A stretch of 64,000 nucleotides of DNA, from positions 186,001 through 250,000 of the forward strand of contig JAPFFF010000079.1 in the NCBI GenBank assembly GCA_039105265.1, read 5' to 3'. Position numbers and translations under genes: made by a program. The DNA comes from Tritrichomonas musculus (taxonomy: Eukaryota; Parabasalia; Tritrichomonadida; Tritrichomonadidae). Shown here piece after piece: positions 28,471 through 38,763 of this stretch; positions within the stretch are counted from its first letter, which is position 1, and every line of letters starts with the position of its first letter. The notes below the pieces were generated by a model. That model saw nothing but the letters and a program-made list of their open reading frames with translations, had not been told where the DNA came from and did not search any database.

Positions 28471-30609
28471 ATGCAATGGGCTTCATTTTCACTATCTCAT
28501 CATTGTCCAGATACAACTCTTTCAGTTGTTTCTCTTTGTAACAATGAAATTGAAAGCCCACATTTACTCGCAATTGGCAGTGATTTAGGAACAGTTGATA
28601 TTGTTGATCTGGAAAATCGGACATCTATTGCTGCATTTAATAATCTTCATGATACGCAAGTTCTTGATGTTGAATTTTATTCGCGAGACCATATTCTCAG
28701 TTATGACAAATACACACTAATTCATCTGGATACAGAGACTCAAAATCGAACTGTTTTATACGACCAACAAGATGCTGTTCAATGCCTAACACTTTCAACA
28801 TATACTTCGAAATTAGGATCTAGTAACTATAACTACAAAGTATCTCCAATTATCGCTTCTACCAAAGATCGTATTCTCAATTTTGATCTTTATGCGCCCA
28901 ATCCCACAATTCTCATGGAAAACCAAGAAGGCATTCATGAATTATGCCTTTTACCAGATGAATATACTCTAATTGCTCTTAAACATAATTGTATGGTTGC
29001 AACAGATGTCCGGAATCCGCAATCATTTTATCCTCTCAGTATTGATCTCAAATTTGAACGACTTTCATGCAATAATCATTATTTAGCTGCAATCACCAAA
29101 GATTCTCAACTTTATTCCTTTGAACTTCCACTTATGCCGACAGTCTACAAAAATTTGATGCCAATCGAAAATCCATTCATATCACGACCAGCATTCTGCG
29201 ACGATTATATCGTTGTTGGAAATGAAATGGGAATGATTTTTGTAATTGATCCAAAAACAGAACAAATGGACATGATTCAATGTCCAATTGAAACCCCGAT
29301 CGTTTCAGTTGCCGCAAGTTCTTCTGAAATATCAATTTCACTTGAGGATGACATTTATGTTTTCTCTGAATTTCCCTTTGAAGACAACCTTCTTCATCCA
29401 ATTGACTCGAGTGATGAAGAATTCATGTTCGACGAAAATGGAAGCATTGTTCCTCGTCCAAATGAAAATGCAGAAGAATTAGTTGAAAATGACGAGGATG
29501 ATAAAATTGACTGGCTGAAGCAATCTGCTGATATTGTTCTTGAAGATGGCGAATGTTCTTATGAAAGATACGGTTATTGTGAGCAGCAAATTTTTGTATG
29601 CTTTACTTGTAGTCGTGATCAAGATAGACCTATCGGCGTTTGCGAACAATGTAGTACTATTTGTCATGATGGCCATGATGTAAGACCAATTGGAACAAGA
29701 AGGAGGTTTCGCTGCGATTGTGGAAATGGTCGTTGTCCACAATTCTGTAAAGCAATGGTTGATCCGAAAGTGACTGAAAATACATTCAATAGATATAATC
29801 ACAATTTTCACCTTAGATGGTGCATTTGTGACGGATTGGATGTTCCACCAATGGTACAGTGCGTTTGTTGCGATGATTGGTTCCATCATGAATGCATTGG
29901 CTTCTTCTCAGAAATGAGATGCTTAGTACTAGATGAGACACCATGCCTGGCTGACTGGATCTTCGTATGTAATGACTGTTTAGAGCATAGATTGAGGTAT
30001 TTACTCGAGTTTCCTGATGCTGATCCTCCAGATGATATTCGCGATTTCGTTCTTGAACTACAAATTGGATCAGAAATCAAACCTTTTACAGAGAGACCAA
30101 ATTATAACAAGAATAAAACAGCACAAGAAGAAAAAACAACGGATTCAATTGAAAAAGAAAAAGGAAGTAATTTGAATGAAGAAGGAAGTAATTCAAATAA
30201 TAATGAAAATAATTCAGATAAAAATGATTCAGAAAACAAACCCAAGGAGACTTTGGAACAATTTAAAGAACGCTTAATGCGTGATGGCCTTGGCTTCACT
30301 ATTCTTGGTGGGAAATGGATCAATAAAAACGTTTTCTTCAATTTCAAAGGCGAACCCGAGTTCGATGACGAATTCAGTGAAATTGATCCAACTGAAGAAG
30401 ACAAGAATCTCCCAGTTTCGTTAAGGCAGAAAGAATTCTCTAGTTTCATGCGAAAAGCATACGAAGACATTTTCAAACTTGTTTCTACAGAAGGCAGAAC
30501 TGTCATACAGAAGTCTGATGCTGACGCAATTCTCGGCAAGAATGCTTCACAGCTGCTGATGCAGAGGAGAAGAGAGCATGACCATGATGATGACAATAAT
30601 AATAATTGA
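28471..30609 (+). CDS. UBR7-like protein: beta-propeller + UBR box + PHD finger
   Basis: 712 residues from an ATG. About 1-320 consist of WD/beta-propeller-like repeats (LLAIGSDLGTVDIVDLENRT, LDVEFYSRDHILSYD and similar). After an acidic linker comes a UBR-type zinc finger (about 362-430): C-x8-E-x3-F-x-C-x2-C, then GVCEQCSTICHDGHDV and FRCDCGNGRC. A PHD finger follows (about 450-510): WCICDG, VQCVCCDDWFHHECIG and a closing FVCNDC. UBR box followed by PHD is the arrangement of UBR7, a chromatin-associated E3 ubiquitin ligase whose PHD finger has been linked to histone H2B ubiquitination. Human UBR7 has no beta-propeller, so the N-terminal propeller is an unusual addition. The C-terminal part is charged, with a GLGFTILGGKW motif near 600. 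Confidence 0.8.
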   Translation: MQWASFSLSHHCPDTTLSVVSLCNNEIESPHLLAIGSDLGTVDIVDLENRTSIAAFNNLHDTQVLDVEFYSRDHILSYDKYTLIHLDTETQNRTVLYDQQDAVQCLTLSTYTSKLGSSNYNYKVSPIIASTKDRILNFDLYAPNPTILMENQEGIHELCLLPDEYTLIALKHNCMVATDVRNPQSFYPLSIDLKFERLSCNNHYLAAITKDSQLYSFELPLMPTVYKNLMPIENPFISRPAFCDDYIVVGNEMGMIFVIDPKTEQMDMIQCPIETPIVSVAASSSEISISLEDDIYVFSEFPFEDNLLHPIDSSDEEFMFDENGSIVPRPNENAEELVENDEDDKIDWLKQSADIVLEDGECSYERYGYCEQQIFVCFTCSRDQDRPIGVCEQCSTICHDGHDVRPIGTRRRFRCDCGNGRCPQFCKAMVDPKVTENTFNRYNHNFHLRWCICDGLDVPPMVQCVCCDDWFHHECIGFFSEMRCLVLDETPCLADWIFVCNDCLEHRLRYLLEFPDADPPDDIRDFVLELQIGSEIKPFTERPNYNKNKTAQEEKTTDSIEKEKGSNLNEEGSNSNNNENNSDKNDSENKPKETLEQFKERLMRDGLGFTILGGKWINKNVFFNFKGEPEFDDEFSEIDPTEEDKNLPVSLRQKEFSSFMRKAYEDIFKLVSTEGRTVIQKSDADAILGKNASQLLMQRRREHDHDDDNNNN

Positions 30610-31207
30610 GACAACATTTTAGAACTGTTATACGATTGTTTTATATTTTTATGCATTAGATTATAATTGTGCTTAAAAATTGATTTTTAGATTTTACTAT
30701 TCTTGTTATTATATATGAAGATTTTTTTTTTCAAATAAACAAACTATTCAAAAACCAAGAAATAAAATTCAATCATTGAGTATTGAATCAAAAAGTACAT
30801 CAAAAACATTGAAATATTCTATTGAAAATTAAAATATATTTATCTTTGAATATAACATAGACACTACAAATATTTTAAGATTAAATATTATTATTATTAG
30901 TGAAATATTTATAAAATTTTAATATCTATTATATTATATAAATAATCATGAAAATTTGCATTGAAATTTATAAATATCAAACAATCACTATCATGATCCA
31001 AGTCTTTATGGTGAAAAAGAATAGATTTTGAAAGTTCTCAAATATAATTATAAATCTATCACAATTTATCAGAAACTAAGTTTTTTTTTGTCACATTGAA
31101 AAAGTGGAAAGGCACAAAAAAAAAAAAAGGGAAATTTATTTTTCTGCCAACTCTTTCATTTTTTTGTCATTTTCTTGACTTCATTTTTTTTTTTAATAAA
31201 TATTTCA
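30610..31207. other. AT-rich intergenic, nothing recognised
   Basis: About 600 bases between two same-strand genes with long A and T runs near 31080-31200. No repeat, RNA gene or clear promoter motif seen. Confidence 0.5.
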
Positions 31208-33067
31208 ATGAAGAGATTTTTTATTTCTACAAGAATGAATTTTCCTTTAATTAAGATAAAGAAACTTCTTGGCATTCAGTGTCATTCTGTTTTTGTAACT
31301 AATTTCAAAGGAGAAAATTATTTTTTAATTTCAATAGAAAAAGCATCACTTGAAATTATTCAACAAAAAATAATTTCAAATATTTCAGATCCAAGCTTAT
31401 CAATAATAGAGTTTAATAATTCTTTTGATTATCAAGGTTTGGAATTATATGTTGACCCATCACTTCCACAAATTGAAGATTTGGTGAATTCTTTTTTTGT
31501 TGGTGGTTGGATAATTGAAAAAGGAAATAATAATTTATATTATAAAATTTGTGCATCTCAAAAAGATGATATAATGAATCTTGCTTGTTTTTTGAAATAT
31601 CAAGGAATTACATTTGGATCATCATTAGAACAATTGCCAATTGTTGAAATCCAAAATTTGCCACTTGGTTTTGGAACATTGAACTTTAATCAATTGAATG
31701 ATCAATTCTTTCACATTTCAATTGTTTATTCAATTTTTTCAAACAATGAACAAAGCTGTACTGGCTTTATTTTGACAAAAACATTTCAAGAATCAAATGA
31801 ATTGATTAAAAAAATGAATATGGCAACAATTGCACATAATCAAATTATTGCATTTCACAAATTTTCATCAAGTTCGATATCATCATCATTATCAAATGAT
31901 TCTATGATGAATAGTGAATCATTTTCAAGTCAAAACAGTTTTAATCAAAATAAAATTTTTTTTAATAATCAAAAAAATTATGGAAATCAATATTTTTCCC
32001 AAATTTATCCTCAATTACCATCAAGTTCAACCTTTAATAATAACAATAATTCACAAATTCCAACAAACCAACAGAAACGCCAAAAAGATATTTTAATATA
32101 TCCGTCAAGTTTTGTTCGAACGGTAATTATCAAGCAATCTCCATTTGTTGTGGTTGAAGAATTGAAACCATTGGTTGAAAAGTTCGGAATTGTTGAAAAA
32201 TTATCAATTATTGAGTCAAATGATGATTTCACTCTTTTCAAAGTGATCTACAATAAAATTGGCAGTTGTGACACAATTTTGAGAAGTAACCTTTTCAAAA
32301 ACTGTGCAAAGATGGCCGATATCTGTGTCTCTCCATTGTCTATTTCACCAGTCTTTCAATTCTTCCCTGAGCCTCAGCAAAACGAAAATTCGAACTTAAG
32401 CCTGTTTGACATTAAAATGAACACAGTGATCGTCGCACTTGAAAAAGATGACGATCTGAATGCTTTCTTCGCAAAAATGGAAAACTATGGAATCGTTAAC
32501 CGTTTGGTTTACCAGTTTTTCGAAGATAGAATGGAGGTTGCTGTCACTTTTGTGCAGCCAGGAAGCTCAAAAACACTTCTTAACTGTAAAGAATATTCAT
32601 CGTCATCTGTGATGGCTGATGAGCTCTTCAAGTATCGTTCATCACAGCAATATTTGATGCAGCAAAATTTATATATTCAAAAAAGGCAACAACAGCAAAC
32701 GAGTTTTCAACCAAATCCACTGCAACAACAACAACAACAAATGAGTTTTCAAACAAATTTACAACAACAACAAGTGAATTTTCAATTAAATCCACAAAAC
32801 CAACAACAAACAATGATTTTTCAACCATATTTACAACAACCGATGAATATGCATCAAAATCCACAGCAACCAATATATTTTCCAATGCAAAATCATCAAT
32901 TTCACATGAGTAGTTCATTGCAACAACAAAATTTTGGAGAAATAAGCTCACAGCCAGTTAATCAGCAGTCTTCGGGTGCATCAAGCAATGCTTTCATGTT
33001 TGCTTCAGGTCAGAACATTCAAAGACAATGCTTAATCGTGAGCCCTCCTCAAAATCCATACAATTAA
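31208..33067 (+). CDS. Gln-rich protein with possible RRM-like folds
   Basis: 619 residues from the ATG at 31208; the frame is open 33 bases upstream only to a TTG. Residues about 300-380 (VRTVIIKQSPFVVVEELKPL then FGIVEKLSII) and about 405-475 (NTVIVALEKDDDLNAFFAKM then YGIVNRLVYQ) have the beta-alpha-beta rhythm of degenerate RNA-recognition motifs, and 'LIKIKKLLGIQ' near the start may be another. A Ser/Asn-rich linker (about 215-295) and a Gln/Asn/Pro-rich C-terminal tail (about 480-600) surround them, a common layout of RNA-binding proteins that form granules. RNP consensus residues are not clear, so RNA binding is a guess. The large Gln tail uses CAA codons almost exclusively. Confidence 0.6.
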   Translation: MKRFFISTRMNFPLIKIKKLLGIQCHSVFVTNFKGENYFLISIEKASLEIIQQKIISNISDPSLSIIEFNNSFDYQGLELYVDPSLPQIEDLVNSFFVGGWIIEKGNNNLYYKICASQKDDIMNLACFLKYQGITFGSSLEQLPIVEIQNLPLGFGTLNFNQLNDQFFHISIVYSIFSNNEQSCTGFILTKTFQESNELIKKMNMATIAHNQIIAFHKFSSSSISSSLSNDSMMNSESFSSQNSFNQNKIFFNNQKNYGNQYFSQIYPQLPSSSTFNNNNNSQIPTNQQKRQKDILIYPSSFVRTVIIKQSPFVVVEELKPLVEKFGIVEKLSIIESNDDFTLFKVIYNKIGSCDTILRSNLFKNCAKMADICVSPLSISPVFQFFPEPQQNENSNLSLFDIKMNTVIVALEKDDDLNAFFAKMENYGIVNRLVYQFFEDRMEVAVTFVQPGSSKTLLNCKEYSSSSVMADELFKYRSSQQYLMQQNLYIQKRQQQQTSFQPNPLQQQQQQMSFQTNLQQQQVNFQLNPQNQQQTMIFQPYLQQPMNMHQNPQQPIYFPMQNHQFHMSSSLQQQNFGEISSQPVNQQSSGASSNAFMFASGQNIQRQCLIVSPPQNPYN

Positions 33068-33684
33068 CTCATTCTTGTATGCGTTACTGTCTGTATTTTA
33101 AATCTGTCCTCATAAGAGATGTTTGACTATATATTGACCTTTAAAAGGGCCAAAAAGGGCCGATTTGAAATGCGCAGACTGCATAGTTTATTTTTCACTC
33201 TCTGTTATACTGTATTTAAAATAAATTTTTGTTATTTATATCAATTGTTTTTCATAAATAAAAAGCGTGTCATACTCAATCATTTGTTTTTATTTTATTT
33301 TATTTATGTCTCATATTATAATTAAAGGAATTATAAGAATAATCCTAAAGAATTGAATTGTGGCAGATTCAACCAAAACACTTCATTTGGAATTTATGTC
33401 ATAAATATGTCACTTCATTTCACCTCTCGAATTATAATCTGTCAATATTTTTTCTGAATATTTTAAAACAGACAGAAAATACAATTGCGAGCTATAATGA
33501 TGTAATAATTATTCATTAAAAATTATATTAGGAGCCAAAAGTTTGCATTGTTCCAAATAATCAGTAAAGGCTACGATCAAAATTCATTCAATATTACACT
33601 TAAACGATTAAAATAAATACAAAAATTTGAAATTAAAATACTATTTAATATTTATTTATAACACACATATATAACATATTAATA
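33068..33684. other. Convergent intergenic, nothing recognised
   Basis: About 600 bases between two convergent genes. Apart from a direct repeat of AAAGGGCC near 33142-33160 I see nothing. Confidence 0.45.
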
Positions 33685-35313
33685 TTATGCATTATCTTTA
33701 TCTTCTTCTTCATCGTAGTATTCATAGTCATTCGCCTCTTTCTGTGGACTGTTCAGCGAGCTAAAGTGCCGCCCTTTCGCGCGCCGCCTCATCGTGCCAA
33801 GCGACCTCTCGTACAGTGAGTTTTTCTTCTCATTGTATCGCTCGTCGTCTTCCTCTTTTTTCATCTCACTGACGATATTCATAAGCTTTTTGGTCGAACT
33901 TGGCGGTGTTGAAATTTTGTGAGAAAAACGATCGTTCTCCCTCAATTTAGTATTTTCTTCTTCTCTAATTTTTTGGCCACTGTTTCTAGCTCTGGTCATT
34001 TGCTTATCTGCATTTTCAACGTATTTGTTAAGATGTCCTGGTGACGGCGATTTTGAATTCAAATTATATTTTGAGAACTTTTGCGGAGTAAATGTATAAT
34101 CTACCATTTTGGAAACTTCTTCTTCAATTTGGGCTGACCGAAGTTGAACTTCACGAGCTATAAATTGGGCTTCGACATTTTCAATTCGGAATGCTCTTTC
34201 TCGCTCTATTTTGCGATTATATGTATTCTTTGATTCATTGTCTTTCTTTTGGGGACTTGATGAATCTATTTCTGATGACTTAGAAGCTGATCCAGGCGGC
34301 AGATCTTTTAAACGCTTCTTTGAAATTGATGTATCTGGAATAAAAGTATATTCTTCTTCATCGTCTTTCTCTTTCTTTTTTTGCCTTATAGGGTCATCAC
34401 CACGCTGTTTGAGTGATTTGTATATTTGCTGGCTCCTTGGTAGAGTGTAACTTCTATTTGCATCTTCAAGTAATTTCTTTTCAGCTTTTTTCCTTTGCTT
34501 TTCTCGCTGATCAAGAAGCCTTTGCTGTCTTTCTTCGAATTCTTTAAATGACGTTGTTGTTGATTTTGGAGAAGATGAATTAGATTTTGGTGAAAAAGTA
34601 GAATTAGATTTTGGAGAATATGAAGAATTGGTTTTAGGGGTATTTGGAGAATTTGATTTTGGAGAATTAATAAAACTTGATTCTGGGGTTCGATTTTTTT
34701 CTGTGATTAATGCGCGCTCAGCAAGACTAGGATATTTTCCTTTTGGTTCTACTCTTTTAGGTGATGAAGGAAGATCGATATAAAATTCTTCTTCATCTTG
34801 GAGCGCATCTGCTTGACTGGGTGAAGGACGATTGGTATTTAGAAGGCTTCCCTCATCATCCCAGTATTCTTGTGTTTTTTGATTTTTTCTTCCTGAATAT
34901 TCGGAATTTTTAAGTAAATTACTTTTATTTGTTGGATAAGCTTTTTTTCTTGAACTATATGTATTTGGAGAGTTGCAATAATTAATATCAAATTCATTTT
35001 CTGGAATTGACTCATTATAAAAATTGGTATTATAATATAAGCTATTGCTGCTTTCAATTTTTTTATTTTTATTTGGAGATTTTAATTTCTTTTGCAAAGG
35101 CTTCGTGCAAGGAGTCATTGATTCGCGTTCTTTTTGTTCGTATTCTTCACGTAATTTCTGTAATTTTTGTTGTCTTGCTATATTATATTGTTCCATTTTA
35201 TGCTGAACACGTGTTGTTGATTGCGGAGGAGTAGGCTCTTTTTTTTGTTGCGGGGGAGGTTTTAAACGAATGTTAATTTGTGCGGAGTAATTTTCGTTTG
35301 AGTTAAGAGTCAT
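33685..35313 (-). CDS. Charged coiled-coil protein with Ser-Pro-Lys repeats
   Basis: 542 residues from the ATG at 35313-35311; the frame extends upstream only to a TTG. Long helices rich in Lys/Glu/Arg/Gln (about 40-75, 265-310, 360-410) alternate with disordered, phosphorylatable Ser/Pro stretches, including a repeat of SPKSNS-type units at about 220-260. Motifs such as 'YTFTPQKFSKY' and 'YTFIPDTS' resemble the short TFxPxx motifs found in flagellar and cytoskeletal proteins of many protists, but this is weak evidence. It shares a 160-bp divergent promoter region with the RNase H2B-like gene. No enzymatic domain is visible. Confidence 0.65.
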   Translation of the reverse strand: MTLNSNENYSAQINIRLKPPPQQKKEPTPPQSTTRVQHKMEQYNIARQQKLQKLREEYEQKERESMTPCTKPLQKKLKSPNKNKKIESSNSLYYNTNFYNESIPENEFDINYCNSPNTYSSRKKAYPTNKSNLLKNSEYSGRKNQKTQEYWDDEGSLLNTNRPSPSQADALQDEEEFYIDLPSSPKRVEPKGKYPSLAERALITEKNRTPESSFINSPKSNSPNTPKTNSSYSPKSNSTFSPKSNSSSPKSTTTSFKEFEERQQRLLDQREKQRKKAEKKLLEDANRSYTLPRSQQIYKSLKQRGDDPIRQKKKEKDDEEEYTFIPDTSISKKRLKDLPPGSASKSSEIDSSSPQKKDNESKNTYNRKIERERAFRIENVEAQFIAREVQLRSAQIEEEVSKMVDYTFTPQKFSKYNLNSKSPSPGHLNKYVENADKQMTRARNSGQKIREEENTKLRENDRFSHKISTPPSSTKKLMNIVSEMKKEEDDERYNEKKNSLYERSLGTMRRRAKGRHFSSLNSPQKEANDYEYYDEEEDKDNA

Positions 35314-35474
35314 TCTTTTATAAAAGTTTTTATAAAAAAAAGTAAACTGTTGAAAAATTTTTGCATTCAAATAAAATTTTCATTTGAATACAAAAGGGAA
35401 CGCATAAATTGATTCCTCTTTCGAAATGAAGTTAACTTCCTATTTATTAGAAAAGTTAATAATCACTATAATCT
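35314..35474. promoter_or_regulatory. Divergent promoter region with an Inr-like motif
   Basis: 160 bases between the start codons of two divergent genes. TCACTATA at about 35462-35469, just upstream of the plus-strand ATG, fits the Trichomonas initiator pattern TCA-pyrimidine-T-A/T. The assignment is by pattern only. Confidence 0.35.
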
Positions 35475-36293
35475 ATGTACAACTCAGTTCAAAAGTTGAG
35501 CGTCGCTCTATTACCAATTGATTTTATCGATCATTCAGAAATTATCTTTCTACCACATCCAAGGAATGGAATTCAATCACCATTTGTTTTATTTCAAGAC
35601 AGAATATTTGAAATGCTTGAAGTCAGTTTTTGTTGTGGTAAAAATCAGCCCAATCAAGAAACAAAATTTGTTAACTGCAAGTCATTTTTTGTTGGAAATA
35701 GTGTTGTATCTAATGGTAATATATTAACGATATCAGAAATGCATCCAATTATTATGATTCTACCATTAATAATCAAAAGGAAAGGTTTTTTTTCGTATGA
35801 AAAATATTTTATTAATACGCCTTATGAAATAATATCGCGTTACGTTTATCGATTTTTTGATGATTTTGGTGAATATGGAGAGTTAAACGGAGAAAAATTT
35901 TGGTGTTTCAAAGATTCCAAAATGCTTTTTTTTTTAGAAAAAAAATTTGAAAGACTATGTGATTATTGTAAAACATATATTAACGAGAATTATATCGATA
36001 AAATAGAAAAAATACATGAAAAATCTTTTGATATTTTTCGGCACTATTTACCCCCTAAATATGCCGATCATTTTAAAAGTTTTTTAGCTCAAAAGCATCC
36101 TCAATCATTTCCAAAAAATATATTTGGAAGTTTGTTGTTTGTTAGTAAAATAGTTGATAATGACAATAATAATAAATCGAAAAAAGACAAAAAAATACCA
36201 AAATTTTCCTATAGAAAGAAAAAGATACCAAAATACTTGCAGAATAATCGAGAAATAACTTCATTTTTCAAACCACAAAAAATTTTTTCTTAA
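35475..36293 (+). CDS. Ribonuclease H2 subunit B-like protein with C-terminal PIP box
   Basis: 272 residues from an ATG. The N-terminal part matches the RNase H2 B-subunit triple-barrel pattern: FLPHPRNG (25-32, as in 'RHPRTG'), then a KSFFVGNSVVSNGNIL segment with TISEMHPIIMILPLI (about 70-100, corresponding to the family's S-W-F-I-G... D-P-L-F-L-L-L-P stretch). A helical part with LPPKYADHFKSFL (about 190-204) follows, as in the winged-helix half. The last residues, REITSFFKP (259-267), fit a PCNA-interacting PIP box (I-x-x-F-F), which is where human RNASEH2B has its own. RNase H2 removes ribonucleotides and RNA primers from DNA; subunit B links the catalytic A subunit to PCNA. The assignment is by motif order, without a search. 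Confidence 0.72.
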   Translation: MYNSVQKLSVALLPIDFIDHSEIIFLPHPRNGIQSPFVLFQDRIFEMLEVSFCCGKNQPNQETKFVNCKSFFVGNSVVSNGNILTISEMHPIIMILPLIIKRKGFFSYEKYFINTPYEIISRYVYRFFDDFGEYGELNGEKFWCFKDSKMLFFLEKKFERLCDYCKTYINENYIDKIEKIHEKSFDIFRHYLPPKYADHFKSFLAQKHPQSFPKNIFGSLLFVSKIVDNDNNNKSKKDKKIPKFSYRKKKIPKYLQNNREITSFFKPQKIFS

Positions 36294-37612
36294 TTCGATC
36301 TTGATAAAACCCCTAACATTACCGTTTACAATTTTTCATCGATACCTGCAAAATATTTTTATCTCAACAAAAGATTATATTTACTTGATTTAAAATATAT
36401 ATTATGCTTATTCACATTATATTAATATTTATAGGATAATTTCAATCAGATATTTTGAAATTAAAATCTTAATATTTGCAATATTATATGTCAGAAATAG
36501 AATTACAATGTCTTCTGGTTAAACATTAAAAAATTCATTGTATAACTATAGGATAGATGCATTTTCGTTTAAATTTTCGTTAAACAGAAAATTAATGATC
36601 ATCAGTTTTAAAAACTTTTGAAATAATTAAAACTTGTTAAAAATATTTGCTTGATTAATTTATATATTTAACACTTAATCCAATTACAAAATTTAAATAA
36701 AATAATCATTAATTTGTAATATATGATGTAAATAAATATATTTTTAATATTATATATTTATTAAATCTTTTAAATGATTTTTAATAAATATTTTAGCAAG
36801 ATATAATGAAATATTCGATAACTAGTATATTTTCAGTGGTTCATTTCACTGTTTATATATTTAATAGATTTTACCGATGCTTAGAAATTTATTCGTAATT
36901 ATTTACTTAAAATCTTATTAAATATGGTGAACATAACATAATCTATAAACATGGTTGTATTAAACTCAATTTTTGTGTCATGATAAATGAACACATCTAG
37001 AGTTCTGATTTATTCCAAAAATAAATGGAATAAATATGAAAAAAGTATATAATAATAAAGGAGACTGGGCAGAGTGAGTATTGCATATTGACACATTTTA
37101 CTGAGGAAAACCATGTGAAAAATCTTACATTGAACTCGTTGTGCTTGTTTTTTCATTTTTTTTCAATGCAATAATCAAAAATAAAAACATTAAATAAATT
37201 TTTTTTATTTATTTTTGAGTGAGGAACATCCACAAAAACAATAGTCACAGTTTTTTTTTTCCAGTTTAAATTTATTTTCAATATAATTTTAAGGAAGAGC
37301 ATTTTTTAAAATGCATTGTCTCCAACCTCTTCAACAGTGCCATTCAAAAGAATCTAAATTCATTTTTGGAAAACAATTTATATCAAAGATGAGCAATTAT
37401 TCAAGAGCTTTTCTTTAATCCACGGTGACTCTTCCATTAGGACGAGATTTTAACATCATGAAAAAGTTCTCCGTTCAATGCAATCTAAATCTACTCTAAT
37501 GAAAATTCTTTGAATATTATTATTAAAAATGTTTAAAAACATAGTTTACTAACTGTTAATGATCTAATGCGCATTTCACCATTCATTAAAACACCTTTTT
37601 TGATTTGGAATA
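36294..37612. other. AT-rich intergenic, nothing recognised
   Basis: About 1.3 kb between the RNase H2B-like gene and a transposon relic. I see no ORF, repeat or RNA gene. Confidence 0.45.
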
Positions 37613-38147
37613 AAGTGTGTCCAATATTAAGGAAGTGAGGTGATATGATAAAAATTCGCCTTCATATACGTTACATATATATATTTGTTGATATAAAATG
37701 TTTATTCGTTTTTTTTTTTTTTCCTTTAAAAAGGTGATATGTGATATAAAAATGGTTGATAAAAAATAATCATTTTTTAAAATGATTCGGCCTGAAATCA
37801 TGCGAATGGTACTTCAAGAAACATCCATCCGACCTAAAATAAAAATAATGCTCCAAGCAGGATACACATATGATACAATACAAGCAACTCTCAGATGTTC
37901 ACCTAAAACAATTTCAGCAGTGAAAAAGTTGCTTGATTCAAATGAAATGGTTTTATATTTTTATATAATGATTAATTATATTTTTAATAAATTAAATTTT
38001 ATATTTTTTATATAGTTATTTTTTTGTCCAAAATTAGGGAAGTAAAAAGTGACATTTTTTTCTGAGATGTCTCAGAAAAATTGAAAACAAAAAAAAATTC
38101 TCAATTTAAATTCATTTCACCTCACTTCCCTAATTCTGGACACACTT
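37613..38147 (+). mobile_element. Tc1/mariner-like transposon relic with HTH fragment
   Basis: 535 bp flanked by TA on both sides (37611-37612 and 38148-38149). The terminal inverted repeats start AAGTGTGTCCA and are about 30 bp long (left AAGTGTGTCCAATATTAAGG; right end complementary with two to three mismatches). Just outside, TTGGAA on the left and TTCCAA on the right extend the symmetry, so the right end may carry a small duplication. Inside lies an ORF with a helix-turn-helix but no catalytic domain. Confidence 0.7.
37782..38015 (+). CDS. Truncated transposase: helix-turn-helix domain only
   Basis: 77 residues from an ATG. Residues about 18-50 (KIKIMLQAGYTYDTIQATLR then CSPKTISAVKKLL) form a clear homeodomain-like helix-turn-helix of the type found at the N-terminus of Tc1/mariner and IS630 transposases. 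After about residue 55 the sequence becomes AT-rich hydrophobic filler (FYIMINYIFNKLNF), so the DDE catalytic part is missing. It lies inside the 535-bp TA-flanked element. If expressed it could bind the ends of related elements, but not cut them. Confidence 0.55.
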   Translation: MIRPEIMRMVLQETSIRPKIKIMLQAGYTYDTIQATLRCSPKTISAVKKLLDSNEMVLYFYIMINYIFNKLNFIFFI

Positions 38148-38763
38148 TATTTTATTCCAATTTGTAAAATTCATTTTATTAGATGACATATTATATGGTT
38201 TATTTTCAAATAAGAATAATAAATCATTTCTGGCAATTTTTTAAAAACAATATTTTTTTGGTACCTGATATATGAAGCATTTATTTGCAATTGCAAAATG
38301 CATCTTGAAGAAATTGAAGTTAAAATGGAATTGTTAATTTAGCCATTCTTTAGTTTTCAAGACCAAATAAGATTGCCTCTTGTGAAATATTCATTTGTTC
38401 TAATTCTGAATAATACATAAATTTCCTAATTGAAATTTCGTTCTCAAGTAGCATAACATACATATTAATCATCGATCATGATCATTTGAAACTACTTCGA
38501 TTCAAAAAGAAAAATAAAAATTGAGAAAGGAAAACTTTCACTCACGAAATTGTTACATTTTTTTCAGAATTTTCAAAAATCCAATGCTTAAAATATAGCT
38601 CTCATTCGTGGTTCCATTTTTTTATTCATAGCTTTTAATTGAGAGCAATTCTGCAAAGTGAATATAAAATAATTGTCATGCCTGGAAATAGTCATTTTCA
38701 AAATACCCTTTTCCATTGGAAAAATTCGACTTTTTCTGAAAAACAAGTGAGGGTTTAACATGT
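38148..38763. other. Intergenic, nothing recognised
   Basis: About 600 bases between the transposon relic and the LRR remnant. I see no ORF or repeat. Confidence 0.4.
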
